A stretch of 64,000 nucleotides of DNA from a candidate division BRC1 bacterium HGW-BRC1-1 (GCA_002842095.1 PHCB01000007.1:1-64000), one strand, 5' to 3'; shown: positions 16,353 to 26,587, counted from the first letter of the stretch. Numbers and translations are program-made. The notes: generated from the letters alone by a model not told the origin.

Positions 16353-18083
16353 ATGGACTCATTCTTCGGCTCGCCCGATAAAACTCCCGAGGCCCGGCCT
16401 CAAACCCGTCGCGTGGCGGCGTCGCGTGCTCCCAAGGTGCGCATCATTCCTCTCGGTGGTTTGGGCGAGATAGGGATGAACATGATCGTGGTGGAATACG
16501 GCAACGATCTGTTCGTCATCGATTGCGGCCAGATGTTCCCGGATGACGAACTCCTCGGGGTGGACATGGTCATTCCCGACCTGAGTTACGTGGTGGATAA
16601 CCGCCATCGTTTTCGGGCCATTCTGCTGACCCACGGCCATGAGGATCACATCGGCGGGCTGCCCTACCTGTTGAGTCAGGTGCGGGTTCCCATATACGGC
16701 TCCCAGTTGACGCTGGAGATCGTTCGCGAAAAATTGAAAGAGTGGGACCTCGACACGCCGACCGAGTTTAAGCCTGTGTGCGCCGGGGTGGTGGTGAGCA
16801 TCGCGGGCATTGAGGTGGAGTTCATCCACGTTACCCACAGCATCCCCGAGGCGCGGGCCATTGCCATCCGGCTGCCCTTCGGTAACATCATTTTCACGGG
16901 CGACTATAAAATCGACCCCACGCCCATTGACGGTCACCCCTTTGATTATCAGGCCTTTGCCCGTTATGGCGAGGAGGGCGTTCTCGCTCTGTTTGCAGAT
17001 TCCACCAACGTGGAGCGCGAGGGGAATTCGGGCAGCGAGCGCGAGGTGATCGAACCGATTGATCGGCTCATTCGTGATGCTCCGCGATCCATCCTGTTCT
17101 CCTGTTTTGCATCGTCGCTTCACCGCGTACAGGTGTTGTTGAATCTGGCGGAGAAACACGGCCGCACGGTGTTCGTGACGGGTTTGAACATGGTGCGCAA
17201 TATCCGCATCGCGGCGGAGGTGGGTGCCATTAAGGTGCCGGATAATCTGCTCGGTGACATCCGCGAGATGCGACATGTGCCGCCGGAAAAGCGGATCATT
17301 CTGACAACGGGCAGCCAGGCTGAGCCTCTGAGCGCATTGAGCCGCATGGCGCTGGATAGTCACAAAGACGTGAAGATCGTTTCCGGCGACACGGTGATTC
17401 TTTCATCGCGCATTATCCCCGGCAACGAGAAGAAGATTTATCGCATGATTAATCACTTCTTCCGGCGCGGGGCTGAGGTTTTTTACGACGGAATTCGTGA
17501 CGTGCACGTGTCCGGCCACGCCCATCGTGGCGAGATGCGCACGATGATCGCGCTCACGCGGCCCAAGTATCTTATCCCCGTCCATGGCGAGTTTCGCCAC
17601 TTGGTGGAGCACAAGCACCTCGGCGTGGAGATGAATATCGACCCTGAAAAAATCTTCATCATGCAGAATGGCGAAGTGCTGGAGATGGATGCCGACGGCG
17701 CTGCCCGGGGCGACAAGATTGAGGTGAGTCGCATTCTGGTGGATGGACACGAGATCGGCGAGGTGGACGATGTGGTCCTGCGCGACCGCAAGCACCTGAG
17801 CGAAGACGGCATGGTCATCGTGATGCTGGTCATTGAAGAGTCGAGTGGCGAACTGGTGACGGGGCCGGATATCGTTTCCCGGGGCTTCCTCTACATGGAT
17901 GAAAATGAGGCGTTTTTCGATGCCTGCAAGCGCGTAACTCTGGCGGCCTTTGAGGATAGCGACAAGGAAAGCAAAGAGGAGTGGGGCGTGGTGAAGGCCA
18001 CCGTCCGCCGCGCGTTGAAAAAATACATCAAGCAGGAGACGGGGCGTTTTCCTGTGATTCTGCCCGTGGTTCTGGAAATCTGA
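16353..18083 (+). CDS. rnj: Ribonuclease J
   Basis: Metallo-beta-lactamase-fold 5' exonuclease/endonuclease for mRNA decay and rRNA maturation. From ATG 16353 it is 576 aa, family-typical. Metal-binding THGHEDHIGG (His94, His96, Asp98, His99), the IPLGGLGEIGMNM start, ADSTNVEREGNSGSE, beta-CASP motifs, SGHAHRGEM and PVHGEFRHL are all present, and the C-terminal domain ends in KKYIKQETGRFPVILPVVLEI. An in-frame GTG at 16308 would extend it by 15 basic residues. It runs divergently from lpxK across about 160 bp. Confidence 0.97.
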   Translation: MDSFFGSPDKTPEARPQTRRVAASRAPKVRIIPLGGLGEIGMNMIVVEYGNDLFVIDCGQMFPDDELLGVDMVIPDLSYVVDNRHRFRAILLTHGHEDHIGGLPYLLSQVRVPIYGSQLTLEIVREKLKEWDLDTPTEFKPVCAGVVVSIAGIEVEFIHVTHSIPEARAIAIRLPFGNIIFTGDYKIDPTPIDGHPFDYQAFARYGEEGVLALFADSTNVEREGNSGSEREVIEPIDRLIRDAPRSILFSCFASSLHRVQVLLNLAEKHGRTVFVTGLNMVRNIRIAAEVGAIKVPDNLLGDIREMRHVPPEKRIILTTGSQAEPLSALSRMALDSHKDVKIVSGDTVILSSRIIPGNEKKIYRMINHFFRRGAEVFYDGIRDVHVSGHAHRGEMRTMIALTRPKYLIPVHGEFRHLVEHKHLGVEMNIDPEKIFIMQNGEVLEMDADGAARGDKIEVSRILVDGHEIGEVDDVVLRDRKHLSEDGMVIVMLVIEESSGELVTGPDIVSRGFLYMDENEAFFDACKRVTLAAFEDSDKESKEEWGVVKATVRRALKKYIKQETGRFPVILPVVLEI

Positions 18084-18266
18084 CTGCCGGGTATCGCTTG
18101 AGGCCGGGGGGCTGCTTATAGCCTTGAAAGCGACGAACCTCATTCCTCATGCTGGGATCGTGAAGTTTCAGTGTTCAGCAAAGGGCGTATGGGGCGTGTT
18201 TCTGTCAGCGCACGCCATTTGATGAATGCGGGTGTTTCACAGAGACTCGAGCGCGGGAGATAAGCA

Positions 18267-19331
18267 GTGGAAATTTCTGATCTTTTAAAGATGACAGTGG
18301 AACGCGGTGCATCGGATTTGCACATTGTGGTGGGGCGCCCACCGGTCATTCGGGTGGATGGGCGGATCATAAACGTGGAAATGGCTCCCCTCTCACCTCT
18401 GGATACCCAGCGTCTCGTTTATGGTGTGTTGAACGAATTGCAGAAGCAGAAACTCGAGAGTGAGAAGGAACTCGATTTCTCACTGAGTCTGGCATCTGTC
18501 AGCCGTTTCCGTGTGAACGTTCACTGGCAGAGGGGTACGGTCGGCGCGGCCTTCCGTGTAATCAGTAGCCGCATTCCGAACTTCGAAGAGTTGAAGCTGC
18601 CCGTGCGCATCTGCGAACGTTTCGCACGGCGTCCCGCCGGATTGATCCTCATCACGGGACCAACAGGTTCCGGCAAAAGCACCACGCTGGCGGCATTGAT
18701 CGATCTGATCAATCACGAACGTGATGTACACATTATCACGGTGGAAGACCCCATCGAGTATCTGCACTCCCACAAGAAATCGCTGATCGAGCAACGCGAA
18801 GTGCACGAGGACACCAAGTCCTTCAACAACGCGCTGAAGTACGTCCTGCGTCAGGACCCCGACGTGATCATGGTGGGTGAGATGCGCGATCTGGAAACGA
18901 TCGGCGCTGCTCTGACCGCGGCGGAAACCGGTCACCTGGTTTTCTCGACGCTTCACACGGTAGACGTGGCCCAGACCATCGACCGCATCATCGACGTTTT
19001 CCCACCCCACCAGCAGGAGCAGATTCGTGTGCAATTGGCCGGTGTGTTGGAAGGCGTTCTGTGTCAGAAGCTGCTGCCGAGCGCCACCGGTCGCGGTCGC
19101 GAGATTGCAGTGGAGGTCATGATCGGGACGGATGGAATTCGAAATCTGGTGCGCGAAGGAAAAACCCACCAGATTTACACCTCCATCGAAGCCGGCGGTG
19201 CCTTGGGCATGCAGACCATGGACAGGGCCATTGCCGAGTTGTACAAGCGCGGCAAGGTCACCAAGGAAACGGCACTGGTGAATTCTCGCAAGGCGGAGGA
19301 ACTGAAGCGCCACATGCAGGTGGTGCTGTGA
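18267..19331 (+). CDS. pilT: Type IV pilus retraction ATPase PilT
   Basis: Hexameric cytoplasmic ATPase that powers pilus retraction and twitching. The 354 aa have all T2SSE/PilT landmarks: RGASDLHIVVGRPPVIRVDG, Walker A GPTGSGKST (131-139), Asp box VEDPIEYLH, Walker B region QDPDVIMVGEMRDLETI, and the His box HLVFSTLHT typical of PilT. The GTG start follows a GGGAGA site. The stop overlaps the next gene by 4 nt (GTGA), so the two are probably coupled. No pilin or assembly gene is in the window. Confidence 0.95.
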   Translation: MEISDLLKMTVERGASDLHIVVGRPPVIRVDGRIINVEMAPLSPLDTQRLVYGVLNELQKQKLESEKELDFSLSLASVSRFRVNVHWQRGTVGAAFRVISSRIPNFEELKLPVRICERFARRPAGLILITGPTGSGKSTTLAALIDLINHERDVHIITVEDPIEYLHSHKKSLIEQREVHEDTKSFNNALKYVLRQDPDVIMVGEMRDLETIGAALTAAETGHLVFSTLHTVDVAQTIDRIIDVFPPHQQEQIRVQLAGVLEGVLCQKLLPSATGRGREIAVEVMIGTDGIRNLVREGKTHQIYTSIEAGGALGMQTMDRAIAELYKRGKVTKETALVNSRKAEELKRHMQVVL

Positions 19332-19825
19332 GCGAAAACTTTGTAGAGATGGAACTGCGGGAAATCCAGATTGTCGAGGATATGGCCCGCACTCAGGTCA
19401 TTGTGCTGGGTGAGAAGGAGGGGCGTCGCGCCTTTCCCATTTTCATCGGGTTGAACGAGGCAGTGGCGATGGACCTGGCGGTGCGGGGAGAGCATACGCC
19501 GCGTCCACTGACTCACGATCTCGCTCTGAATGTGATTACCGGCGTGGGCGCCACGCTGGAACGGGTGCTGGTTACGAAGCTGGAGAACGATACTTTTTAC
19601 GGTGCTCTGGAATTGCGTCTGCCGGATGGAACCAGCGCGCGGATCGATTCTCGACCCAGCGATGCCATCGTTCTGGCGACGAAGGTCAAGGCGAGTATCT
19701 TCGTGGAAGAACAGGTGCTCGACATGGCCGAGGGGATTCTTGAATTGGAGGAGGAGGATTCTGAGAATGATCCTGACGATGATACCTTCCTGCCCGAAGA
19801 TCCTGATGGGGAGCTTCCGTTCTGA
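19328..19825 (+). CDS. Bifunctional nuclease family protein (DUF151)
   Basis: A 165-aa member of the BFN/DUF151 family; plant members degrade DNA and RNA, while bacterial roles are unsettled. Family core seen: QVIVLGEKEGRRAFPIFIGLNEAVAM, RPLTHDLALNVI, ENDTFYGALEL and RIDSRPSDAIVLATK. A long acidic tail (Glu/Asp-rich, about the last 30 residues) follows. The start is GTG at 19328, overlapping the pilT TGA by 3 nt; an ATG seven codons in (19349) is the alternative. Location immediately behind pilT suggests one transcript but no obvious shared job. Confidence 0.9.
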   Translation: MSENFVEMELREIQIVEDMARTQVIVLGEKEGRRAFPIFIGLNEAVAMDLAVRGEHTPRPLTHDLALNVITGVGATLERVLVTKLENDTFYGALELRLPDGTSARIDSRPSDAIVLATKVKASIFVEEQVLDMAEGILELEEEDSENDPDDDTFLPEDPDGELPF

Positions 19826-19890
19826 AACGCAACGTTGTTTGTGAAAGATCGATAGCGCACGGTAGCTTCAGGAGTTGGGCATGGCTGCTC

Positions 19891-22770
19891 GTGCTCGTGA
19901 TCGGCGTGGCTTGCCGCAGTGCCGTTGCGGCCGGGGTGGAAGTGGAAATATCGGGGGAATCCACCGTGAGCATTGTGGATGCACCGGTGGCATCCGCCTC
20001 GCGGGATATTACGGACAACCTCCAAAAGGTGCGTGAAGGCGAAGATTTTCACTATGTGATCGAGGGCCTTCCCAAGCGGGAAACCCTGCAGATCGAACTG
20101 GGTTTCGCGGAAACGCGTCATGATGCCGCCGGCATGCGTGTGTTCGATGTGAGTTTGAACGGGCGCGAGGTCATCTCGGGGATGGATTTGTTTGCGGAGA
20201 CCGGTGGCATGAGACGCGCCCTGGTGAAAACGCTTCAGACCAAAACGACCGATGGAAAATTGGACCTCCATTTTCAGGCGCGCGTTGATCGCGCGTTGAT
20301 CGGTTTCATTCGTGTGCAAACGCCGGCGGGAGCCAGCGTCCTGATTAAGCCCCAGGTGGCAGGCGGGGTGGATAGCGATGCCGGATTGTACGCGCCGTGG
20401 AATCGGGACACCGGAGAAATCCTGCAGGATGCCGGACACAAACCGTGGAAGTCGGGCGTTCCCCTGGGGGGAATTGGCACGGGCAGCATGGAGATTCTGT
20501 CCAACGGTGACTTCGCCAATCTGACCATCAACAACGCCTGGGACCGTCCGTTGGGGCGGCAGCGCGGCACCTTCTTCGCCGTGGTGGCAAAGTCGCGCTC
20601 TGGGCGGGGTGAGGGGCGCATTCTCCGGGTGCCGGACGCCAGACAGCCGGCGGAATTTGTGGGCGTGAAGACGATCGATTCGGCGGTGCACCGCGGGTTG
20701 TTTCCGTTCACAGAATTGGAATTTCACGATGATACCTTCCCACTGAAAACGAAGCTGAAGGCCTGGTCACCGTTGGTGCCCGGACGGGTGGCGGATTCGT
20801 CGATGCCCGTGGCGATGTTTGAAGTGGAAGTGACGAATCCCAACAAGCATCCGGTGGCTGCCGGAGTGGCCTTCTCGTGGCAGGATGTGAGCGCGCAACT
20901 GGGCAAGGTTATGCTGCCGGGTCAGGTCGGGTTGTTGCCGCAGGTGGTGCGCAACGAGGCCGGAACATCGACCGTTCTGGGCGTGCGTCTGAGCGCGGAG
21001 CGACCCCTGGGTGCGGGGATGCTTCCCATCGCAGATTATTTTGTGGGGGCTGAAACAAGCCGTACGGTGGTGACGCAGGTCATGCACTGGGACCCTTATC
21101 AACGCGCAATTCCGTGGTGGAGTCGGTTCGAAAAGACATGCCGGTTAGAGCGGCGGGGTGGCGAAAAAGCGGTCGCGGTGAAGTCCCGTCCGGGTGCGTC
21201 GAGCGCCTCGGTGGTTTGCGCGACATTGAACCTCGGTCCGGGCGAAACACGCACCGCCGAGTTTGTGGTTGGGTGGTACGTGCCCGAGGTTGTGACGGCT
21301 TCAACCGGTCAGTTGGAGACGGTAAAGCAGGAATATACGGAGCGTTTTTCAAGCTCGGTGGGTGTGGCTACTCATGCGACTGCCCGTCGTGCGTTTTTGA
21401 AAAGAGAGACCGCGCGCTGGCACGACATGGTGATGAACTCGAATCTGCAGCGCTGGTTGCGGGTCCGACTGGTCAACGCTCTGGCGCCGCTGGTGCGAAA
21501 TTCGTTGTTCCTGCAAGGCGGACGATTCTCGCAGATTGAGAGCTTGGAAGATCGCGCTGGTCGGGTGGGCAATCTTGAGTTTGGTTTGCTCGGCGAGCCG
21601 ATGCTTTCGACCTTCTTCCCGTCGCTGGTGGTGGGCGAGCTTGATGTCTTTGCGGCGGGACAGGACCCGGAGGGACGGATTCCTGACTCCCTCGGAGCGC
21701 TGAGATCCGGTCTCATGGCGCCCCTGTTTGCTGCAATGTCCGGTCGTCAGGACGCAACTCTGGCCTTTCTGTTGCAGGCGAGGGGAGCGCGGGAAACCTC
21801 TCCCACCGCCGCGTTTGTTGCCGCCATGGACAAGGCTGCGGAGTATGTTCTGTCGGCAGCGGCACAAGCCGGCGAGACTTCCGCTTCAACGAGCACGGGT
21901 GCTCCCAACATAAGCGATGCATGGTTCATGCATGCCGCTCTGGTGGCTGCGGGAAAGACGTCGGAATCCCTGACGCTGCTTGGCCCAGCTGTGGCCGGCC
22001 AAACGCAGACGGCATCCGGGCAAGTGATTGACCCGGCCACGGGTGGCTACACATTGGCCAATGGTTTGCGCGGTGCTTGGGCGGCGAGGGCCGTGGCCAG
22101 AGGACGAGGTCTTGAACCTCGCGACGGTGTGTCTGCGTTGGCGTTGTTACTTTCACGCCACAAGGCTGAAAGGTGGCCCCTGCCTGCCATGGTGGTTGCT
22201 GCCGCAGGGGAAGTTACCACGTCGCCGGTTGCCATGGGCTCCATGGAAACTTATCTCGGCGCGCTGGCAATTGCAGCGGGATTACCCGATGACGGGTTGG
22301 ATGTGCTGCGGCGATGTTTCGAAACCGTCTGGGGCGTTAATCATGATCCGTGGAATCAGGCGCTGGCTTACGACCCTGTAACCGGGCGCGCTATCGGGTG
22401 GGGCGGTCACATGTCGGCGGTCTCTGCGTGGAACGCCCTTGATGCGTTACATGGGATGCAGATTGATTGGCCCGCCGGCACGATGGTTTTTGATCCCCGG
22501 GCGCCCAGGTCGCTCGATGGCAGGCTGCGTGTTCCGGTATTTGATCGCCGCATTTGGGGTGAGTTGGAATACGATGATCGGCTTGGCACGGCGAGTCTGC
22601 GAGTATTGCATGTGATGCCTTCTGCCGCAGGGGAAGATGCCACCACGCCAACACTCCGCACCCTGGCGAGGCGGCGGGCAGCAGACGGAACTCCGGAGAA
22701 TCCGGTGACCCTTCCGATTCCCTTCGAGGCCGTTGAGGGCAACGTATTGCACCTTGATCAAACCTGGTAA
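19891..22770 (+). CDS. Malectin-like plus GH116/GBA2-like putative glycosidase, secreted
   Basis: A 959-aa protein. About residues 15-165 resemble a malectin carbohydrate-binding domain (MRVFDVSLNGREVISGMDLF, then RVDRALIGFIRVQTP). The next part matches the GH116 beta-sandwich (PLGGIGTGSMEILSNGDFANLTINNAWDRP; AWSPLVPG; VTNPNKHPVAAGVAFSWQD). The C-terminal half is an alpha-barrel-like DUF608 region (DPEGRIPDSLG, DPWNQALAYDPVTGR), but I do not see the usual GH116 catalytic YDxW block, so activity is doubtful. Start is uncertain: GTG 19891 gives a signal peptide lacking basic residues. Reading the frame upstream to a CTG overlapping the previous stop would add a Lys/Arg-led signal sequence, and a good ribosome site (AGGAG) serves an ATG at 19881 that is out of frame. 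Confidence 0.72.
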   Translation: MLVIGVACRSAVAAGVEVEISGESTVSIVDAPVASASRDITDNLQKVREGEDFHYVIEGLPKRETLQIELGFAETRHDAAGMRVFDVSLNGREVISGMDLFAETGGMRRALVKTLQTKTTDGKLDLHFQARVDRALIGFIRVQTPAGASVLIKPQVAGGVDSDAGLYAPWNRDTGEILQDAGHKPWKSGVPLGGIGTGSMEILSNGDFANLTINNAWDRPLGRQRGTFFAVVAKSRSGRGEGRILRVPDARQPAEFVGVKTIDSAVHRGLFPFTELEFHDDTFPLKTKLKAWSPLVPGRVADSSMPVAMFEVEVTNPNKHPVAAGVAFSWQDVSAQLGKVMLPGQVGLLPQVVRNEAGTSTVLGVRLSAERPLGAGMLPIADYFVGAETSRTVVTQVMHWDPYQRAIPWWSRFEKTCRLERRGGEKAVAVKSRPGASSASVVCATLNLGPGETRTAEFVVGWYVPEVVTASTGQLETVKQEYTERFSSSVGVATHATARRAFLKRETARWHDMVMNSNLQRWLRVRLVNALAPLVRNSLFLQGGRFSQIESLEDRAGRVGNLEFGLLGEPMLSTFFPSLVVGELDVFAAGQDPEGRIPDSLGALRSGLMAPLFAAMSGRQDATLAFLLQARGARETSPTAAFVAAMDKAAEYVLSAAAQAGETSASTSTGAPNISDAWFMHAALVAAGKTSESLTLLGPAVAGQTQTASGQVIDPATGGYTLANGLRGAWAARAVARGRGLEPRDGVSALALLLSRHKAERWPLPAMVVAAAGEVTTSPVAMGSMETYLGALAIAAGLPDDGLDVLRRCFETVWGVNHDPWNQALAYDPVTGRAIGWGGHMSAVSAWNALDALHGMQIDWPAGTMVFDPRAPRSLDGRLRVPVFDRRIWGELEYDDRLGTASLRVLHVMPSAAGEDATTPTLRTLARRRAADGTPENPVTLPIPFEAVEGNVLHLDQTW

Positions 22771-22804
22771 CAGTCGGGTGAATATGGTTTCTTCGCGGAA
22801 ATAA

Positions 22805-22818
22805 TTAACCCCGGTTAA
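22805..22818. promoter_or_regulatory. Inverted repeat TTAACC-CC-GGTTAA before marR
   Basis: Perfect 6-bp half-sites with a 2-bp spacer lie 5 bp before the marR ATG, where an autoregulatory operator would sit. A related GGTT-AACTA-AACC occurs at 24772-24784 before leuD. The operator role is inferred from position and symmetry only. Confidence 0.45.
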
Positions 22819-22822
22819 CATT

Positions 22823-23323
22823 ATGAATCCGCAAACCTCCAGCACGGTTTCAAACCCCGCCAGCCGCGATGCGGTGGTGCTGGATGCCATTGCGTCGCTG
22901 CAGCGTTTGACGGGTTTGTTCCAGGTGCGGCTGGATCAACTGGCCCACGAGGCGGGCGTGACCCCCCAGCAGTGGCGGGTGTTGGAAGAAATTTGCGGCG
23001 AGCATTTCATGCCCTCCATGTTTGCGAGGGAATGCGAGAGCAGCCCGGCGGCCGTGTCGAAGATTTTGCGCCAGTTGATCGACAAGGGCATCGTGCGCGC
23101 AGGCGTCAGTGAGCACGACGGAAGGCAGCGCACGTACACGCCAACCGCGGCGGGACGCCGTGTGATGAGCCGCCTGACGGCAGCCCGCGAGCATGCCATC
23201 GAGGCCGTGTGGAGCGATCTGCCGCGGAAAGAATTACAAAGTTTCAAGTCGTTCAGTAACGACCTGATCAGTCGCCTTGAGGCTTATGCCAGGGCAAAGG
23301 AGCAGCGGGATAATCATGGGTAA
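22823..23323 (+). CDS. MarR-family transcriptional regulator
   Basis: A 166-aa winged-helix regulator. Seen: the helix-turn-helix core ([13 protein letters not shown]...[28 protein letters not shown]) and the wing with the MarR-typical [19 protein letters not shown], then the C-terminal dimerisation helices. Its end overlaps leuC by 8 nt, so it is probably cotranscribed with the leucine genes, and it starts directly after a perfect inverted repeat that may be its operator. The ligand and regulon are unknown; regulation of leuCD is an inference from the overlap. Confidence 0.9.
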   Translation: MNPQTSSTVSNPASRDAVVLDAIASLQRLTGLFQVRLDQLAHEAGVTPQQWRVLEEICGEHFMPSMFARECESSPAAVSKILRQLIDKGIVRAGVSEHDGRQRTYTPTAAGRRVMSRLTAAREHAIEAVWSDLPRKELQSFKSFSNDLISRLEAYARAKEQRDNHG

Positions 23324-24740
23324 GAGTCTTTATGAAAAGGTGTTTGAGCGGCACACCGTGCGGCGCATGGAGAGCGGACAGTACCAGTTGTTCATGGGCC
23401 TGCAATTGCTGCACGAGGTAACATCGCCGCAGGCTTTCAGCATGTTGCGCGAGCGCGGCTGGAAGGTGAAGTATCCCGAGCGCAACTTTGCGACGGTGGA
23501 TCACATCATCCCGACCCACACGCAGGTGCGTCCGCTGGCCGACGAAATGGCGGAAGAAATGCTTCAGGCCATGGAAGCCAACACGACCGAGTTCGGGATC
23601 ACCTATCTGTCGCCCGAGAGCGGACGGCAGGGCGTGGTGCACATCATCGGGCCCGAGGAAGGGTTGACCCAGCCGGGCATGACAATCTGCTGCGGCGACA
23701 GCCACACGAGCACCCACGGCGCTTTTGGTGCGCTGGCCTTCGGCATCGGGACCAGCCAGGTGCGCGACGTTCTGGCCACGCAAACGCTGGCCATGGGCAA
23801 GCTGAAGGTTCGCCGCATCGAGGTGAACGGCAAGCTGCCGCCGGGCGTTTATGCCAAGGATGTGATTCTGGCAATCATCAACAAGTTGGGCGTGAACGGT
23901 GGTGTGGGCTTCGCTTACGAATACGCCGGCGAGGTGTTCGATGGGTTCTCCATGGAAGAGCGCATGACGGTCTGCAACATGAGCATCGAAGGCGGCGCCC
24001 GCTGCGGTTATGTGAATCCGGATCAGAAGACCTACGATTATCTGAAGGGTCGCCGCTATGCGCCCAAGGCTGACGCCTGGGATCGCGCGGTGGCGTATTG
24101 GGATTCGATGCGCTCTGACCCCGACACGGTATACGACGACGTGGTGGTAATGCGCGGAGAAGACATTGAGCCGATGGTTACCTGGGGCATTACTCCGGCG
24201 CAGAGTGTGGCCGTGAATCAGGCAATCCCAACCGCCGAAAGCGTGAGCGAGAACGACCGCCCGTTGATCGAGGAAGCCTATGCGTACATGAGCCTCGAAG
24301 GCGGACAGCCGATCAAGGGTGTGAAGATCGACGTGGCCTTTATCGGTTCGTGCACGAACGGACGCATGTCCGACTTCGAAGAGGTTGTTCGCATGATCCA
24401 GGGGCAGGACCGCAAGGTTGCGCCTTCGGTGCGGGCGATCATCGTGCCGGGTTCCATGACGGTGCGCATGGAGATGATCCGGCGTGGTTACGACAAAATC
24501 TTCCGTGACTACGGTTTCGATTTCCGCGAGGCTGGCTGCAGCATGTGTCTCGCCATGAACCCGGATAAACTGGTCGGGCGCGAGGTTTGCGCATCGAGCA
24601 GCAACCGCAACTTCAAGGGCCGCCAGGGCAGCCCGACCGGTCGCACGCTACTGATGAGCCCCGTGATGGTTGCGGCGGCAGCATTGGCGGGCGAGGTTGT
24701 GGACGCCCGCGAGTTCTTCGCCATTCCGGCGGGTGTGTGA
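23316..24740 (+). CDS. leuC: 3-isopropylmalate dehydratase large subunit
   Basis: Aconitase-family subunit that isomerises 2- to 3-isopropylmalate in leucine synthesis. About 474 aa from ATG 23316 ([15 protein letters not shown]), which follows an AAGGAG site inside marR. The 4Fe-4S cysteines are present: Cys346 in GSCTNGR and Cys408/Cys411 in [36 protein letters not shown] and the [13 protein letters not shown] tail are typical of bacterial LeuC. It pairs with leuD 71 bp downstream. Confidence 0.97.
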   Translation: MGKSLYEKVFERHTVRRMESGQYQLFMGLQLLHEVTSPQAFSMLRERGWKVKYPERNFATVDHIIPTHTQVRPLADEMAEEMLQAMEANTTEFGITYLSPESGRQGVVHIIGPEEGLTQPGMTICCGDSHTSTHGAFGALAFGIGTSQVRDVLATQTLAMGKLKVRRIEVNGKLPPGVYAKDVILAIINKLGVNGGVGFAYEYAGEVFDGFSMEERMTVCNMSIEGGARCGYVNPDQKTYDYLKGRRYAPKADAWDRAVAYWDSMRSDPDTVYDDVVVMRGEDIEPMVTWGITPAQSVAVNQAIPTAESVSENDRPLIEEAYAYMSLEGGQPIKGVKIDVAFIGSCTNGRMSDFEEVVRMIQGQDRKVAPSVRAIIVPGSMTVRMEMIRRGYDKIFRDYGFDFREAGCSMCLAMNPDKLVGREVCASSSNRNFKGRQGSPTGRTLLMSPVMVAAAALAGEVVDAREFFAIPAGV

Positions 24741-24811
24741 CGCTTGCTCTCAACGGCATCTCAGCAATATTGGTTAACTAAACCCGTTTCAAATAACAGG
24801 GACGAAACACG

Positions 24812-25426
24812 ATGAATGACATGAAACGAATTCGGGTGGCAGGCACGGCGATTCCCGTGCGCGGCAACGACATCGATACCGACCGCATCATCCCGGCGCG
24901 ATACCTGCGGTGTGTGGTGTTTGACGGCTTGGGTGAATTTGCGTTTGAGGATGACCGCCTCCAGTTGAAGGCAGCGGGCAAGGTTCATACGTTTGATGAC
25001 CCGCGCTTTTCACAGGCGGAGGTACTCTTCGTGAACAAGAACTTCGGTTGCGGCAGCTCACGCGAGCACGCACCCCAGGCGATCATGCGCTGGGGTCGTG
25101 GCATCAAGGCGATCGTGGGCGAGAGCTTCGCGGAGATTTTCTTCGGCAACTGCATCGCCCTGGGCGTCCCCTGCCTCACGGCGGACGAGGCCACGGCGCA
25201 AGCGTTGCAGACCGCCGTGGAGGAGAACCCCGCCGCAGGGGTGGTGGTTGATCTGGAGAAATCCGAGGTGACGGTGGACGGTCGCACATGGGCTGTCAGT
25301 CTGGCCGACGGACCTCGTCAGTCATTCTTAAAAGGCCGCTGGGATTCGACGGCGGAGTTGATGCAGGACCAGAAGGCAATCGCAGAAACGGCAGGGAATC
25401 TGCCATATTTCGACGGCTGGAAATAA
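24812..25426 (+). CDS. leuD: 3-isopropylmalate dehydratase small subunit
   Basis: Swivel subunit partner of LeuC. 204 aa with [17 protein letters not shown] at the start, [17 protein letters not shown] and [18 protein letters not shown], all hallmarks of LeuD. The last residues LPYFDGWK are also typical. A terminator hairpin begins 11 bp after the stop, so marR-leuC-leuD is the likely transcript. leuA and leuB are not in the window. Confidence 0.96.
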   Translation: MNDMKRIRVAGTAIPVRGNDIDTDRIIPARYLRCVVFDGLGEFAFEDDRLQLKAAGKVHTFDDPRFSQAEVLFVNKNFGCGSSREHAPQAIMRWGRGIKAIVGESFAEIFFGNCIALGVPCLTADEATAQALQTAVEENPAAGVVVDLEKSEVTVDGRTWAVSLADGPRQSFLKGRWDSTAELMQDQKAIAETAGNLPYFDGWK

Positions 25427-25437
25427 CCTAAGAACTG

Positions 25438-25481
25438 GAAGCGTGGGCATCGCGATGGATTGCGGCGTTCACGCTTTTTTA
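25438..25481 (+). terminator. Rho-independent terminator after leuD
   Basis: Arms aagcgtg (25439-25445 region) and cacgctt (25470-25476) are followed by a run of six T, ending just at the stop codon of the facing Sua5 gene. Confidence 0.6.
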
Positions 25482-26522
25482 TTGGGCAGCGCGTAGAAGT
25501 CGATCGCGCACGGCATGCCAGGCGGGGTCGTCGCTGGGGGGGGCGTCGACAAATATCTGATCGAGGTTCGCCTGATCGAGTTCATGTAAGATATCGTAAA
25601 TTTTCGCCGCATACGCACGGGGCGTGGTGGGCATCTCCACAATGATCAGTTGATCCGTCGATAACGGCGGCGGCGGTCTGTCATTGGTTTGAATGCGAAG
25701 CCATCCGATGCGTTGAGTTGGGTTTTTGTCAGCGAGGCTCAGGATTGTATCCAGAGTTTGGTCGCTGGGAAGCATGGTGAGTGGGGCGTGGGGGGCGTAG
25801 TGACGGCGCATGAGGCCGGGAGATGGCAGGGGTGCTGGGGTCACGTCATTCTCCACATGGGCAATGTGACTTGGCATGGAGACAGGCCCGATGACCGCTT
25901 CGATCTCCTCGCGGGAAATCAAACCGGGGCGGAGAATCGCGGGTTGGATGCCGGACAAATCGAGGACGGTGGATTCGATGCCCCCTTTGGCGGGTCCACC
26001 GTCTAATATCAACGGGATGCGGCCCTGAAGATGTTTCATCACGTGTTCGGCCCGGGTGGGGCTGGTAAGATTGGACGTGTTCGCGCTGGGCGCGGCGACG
26101 GGAATGTCGGCCGCCTGGATAAGCGCCAGCGCTATGGGAGAGTCGGGGACCCGCAGCGCGACTGTGGGGCTTCCAGCCGTGACAATGTCAGGTAACTTGC
26201 CGGGAGCGCGCACAAGAACGATGGTCAGCGGACCCGGCCAGAAGTGGCGGGCCAACATATCCGCTTGTGACGACCAATGCGTGACCAATTCGCGGGCCTG
26301 ACTGATGTCCGCCACATGGACAATGAGGGGATTGTGGGAGGGGCGGCCCTTGGCGGTGTAAATCGCAGCGACGGCGGTCGCATCGAGAGCATTGGCGCCC
26401 AGTCCATACACGGTTTCAGTCGGAAAAGCGACGAGTTGCCCGGATCGAAGCAGGCGAACGGCCTCATCCATGGCAACGGGATCAGGGTTTTGGGGGTCGA
26501 GGCGGAGAATGCGTGTTTGCAT
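25479..26522 (-). CDS. Threonylcarbamoyl-AMP synthase (Sua5/YrdC family)
   Basis: Makes threonylcarbamoyl-adenylate for the t6A37 modification of ANN-decoding tRNAs. The YrdC domain (about residues 10-200) shows GQLVAFPTETVYGLGANA, IYTAKGRPSHNPLIVH, FWPGPLTIVL, VALRVPD and VAAPSANTSN. The Sua5 linker SPGLMRRHYAPHAPL and a C-terminal Sua5 domain follow, so it is the long Sua5 form (347 aa), not the short TsaC form. It faces leuD. The ATG (MQTRILRLDP) is a standard start. Confidence 0.95.
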   Translation of the reverse strand: MQTRILRLDPQNPDPVAMDEAVRLLRSGQLVAFPTETVYGLGANALDATAVAAIYTAKGRPSHNPLIVHVADISQARELVTHWSSQADMLARHFWPGPLTIVLVRAPGKLPDIVTAGSPTVALRVPDSPIALALIQAADIPVAAPSANTSNLTSPTRAEHVMKHLQGRIPLILDGGPAKGGIESTVLDLSGIQPAILRPGLISREEIEAVIGPVSMPSHIAHVENDVTPAPLPSPGLMRRHYAPHAPLTMLPSDQTLDTILSLADKNPTQRIGWLRIQTNDRPPPPLSTDQLIIVEMPTTPRAYAAKIYDILHELDQANLDQIFVDAPPSDDPAWHAVRDRLLRAAQ

Positions 26523-26587
26523 GGCGTGGATGAATGTTACCGTTCAGTGGGGGAATTCGTCGGGGGTGATGGGTATTAGCAGACAGT

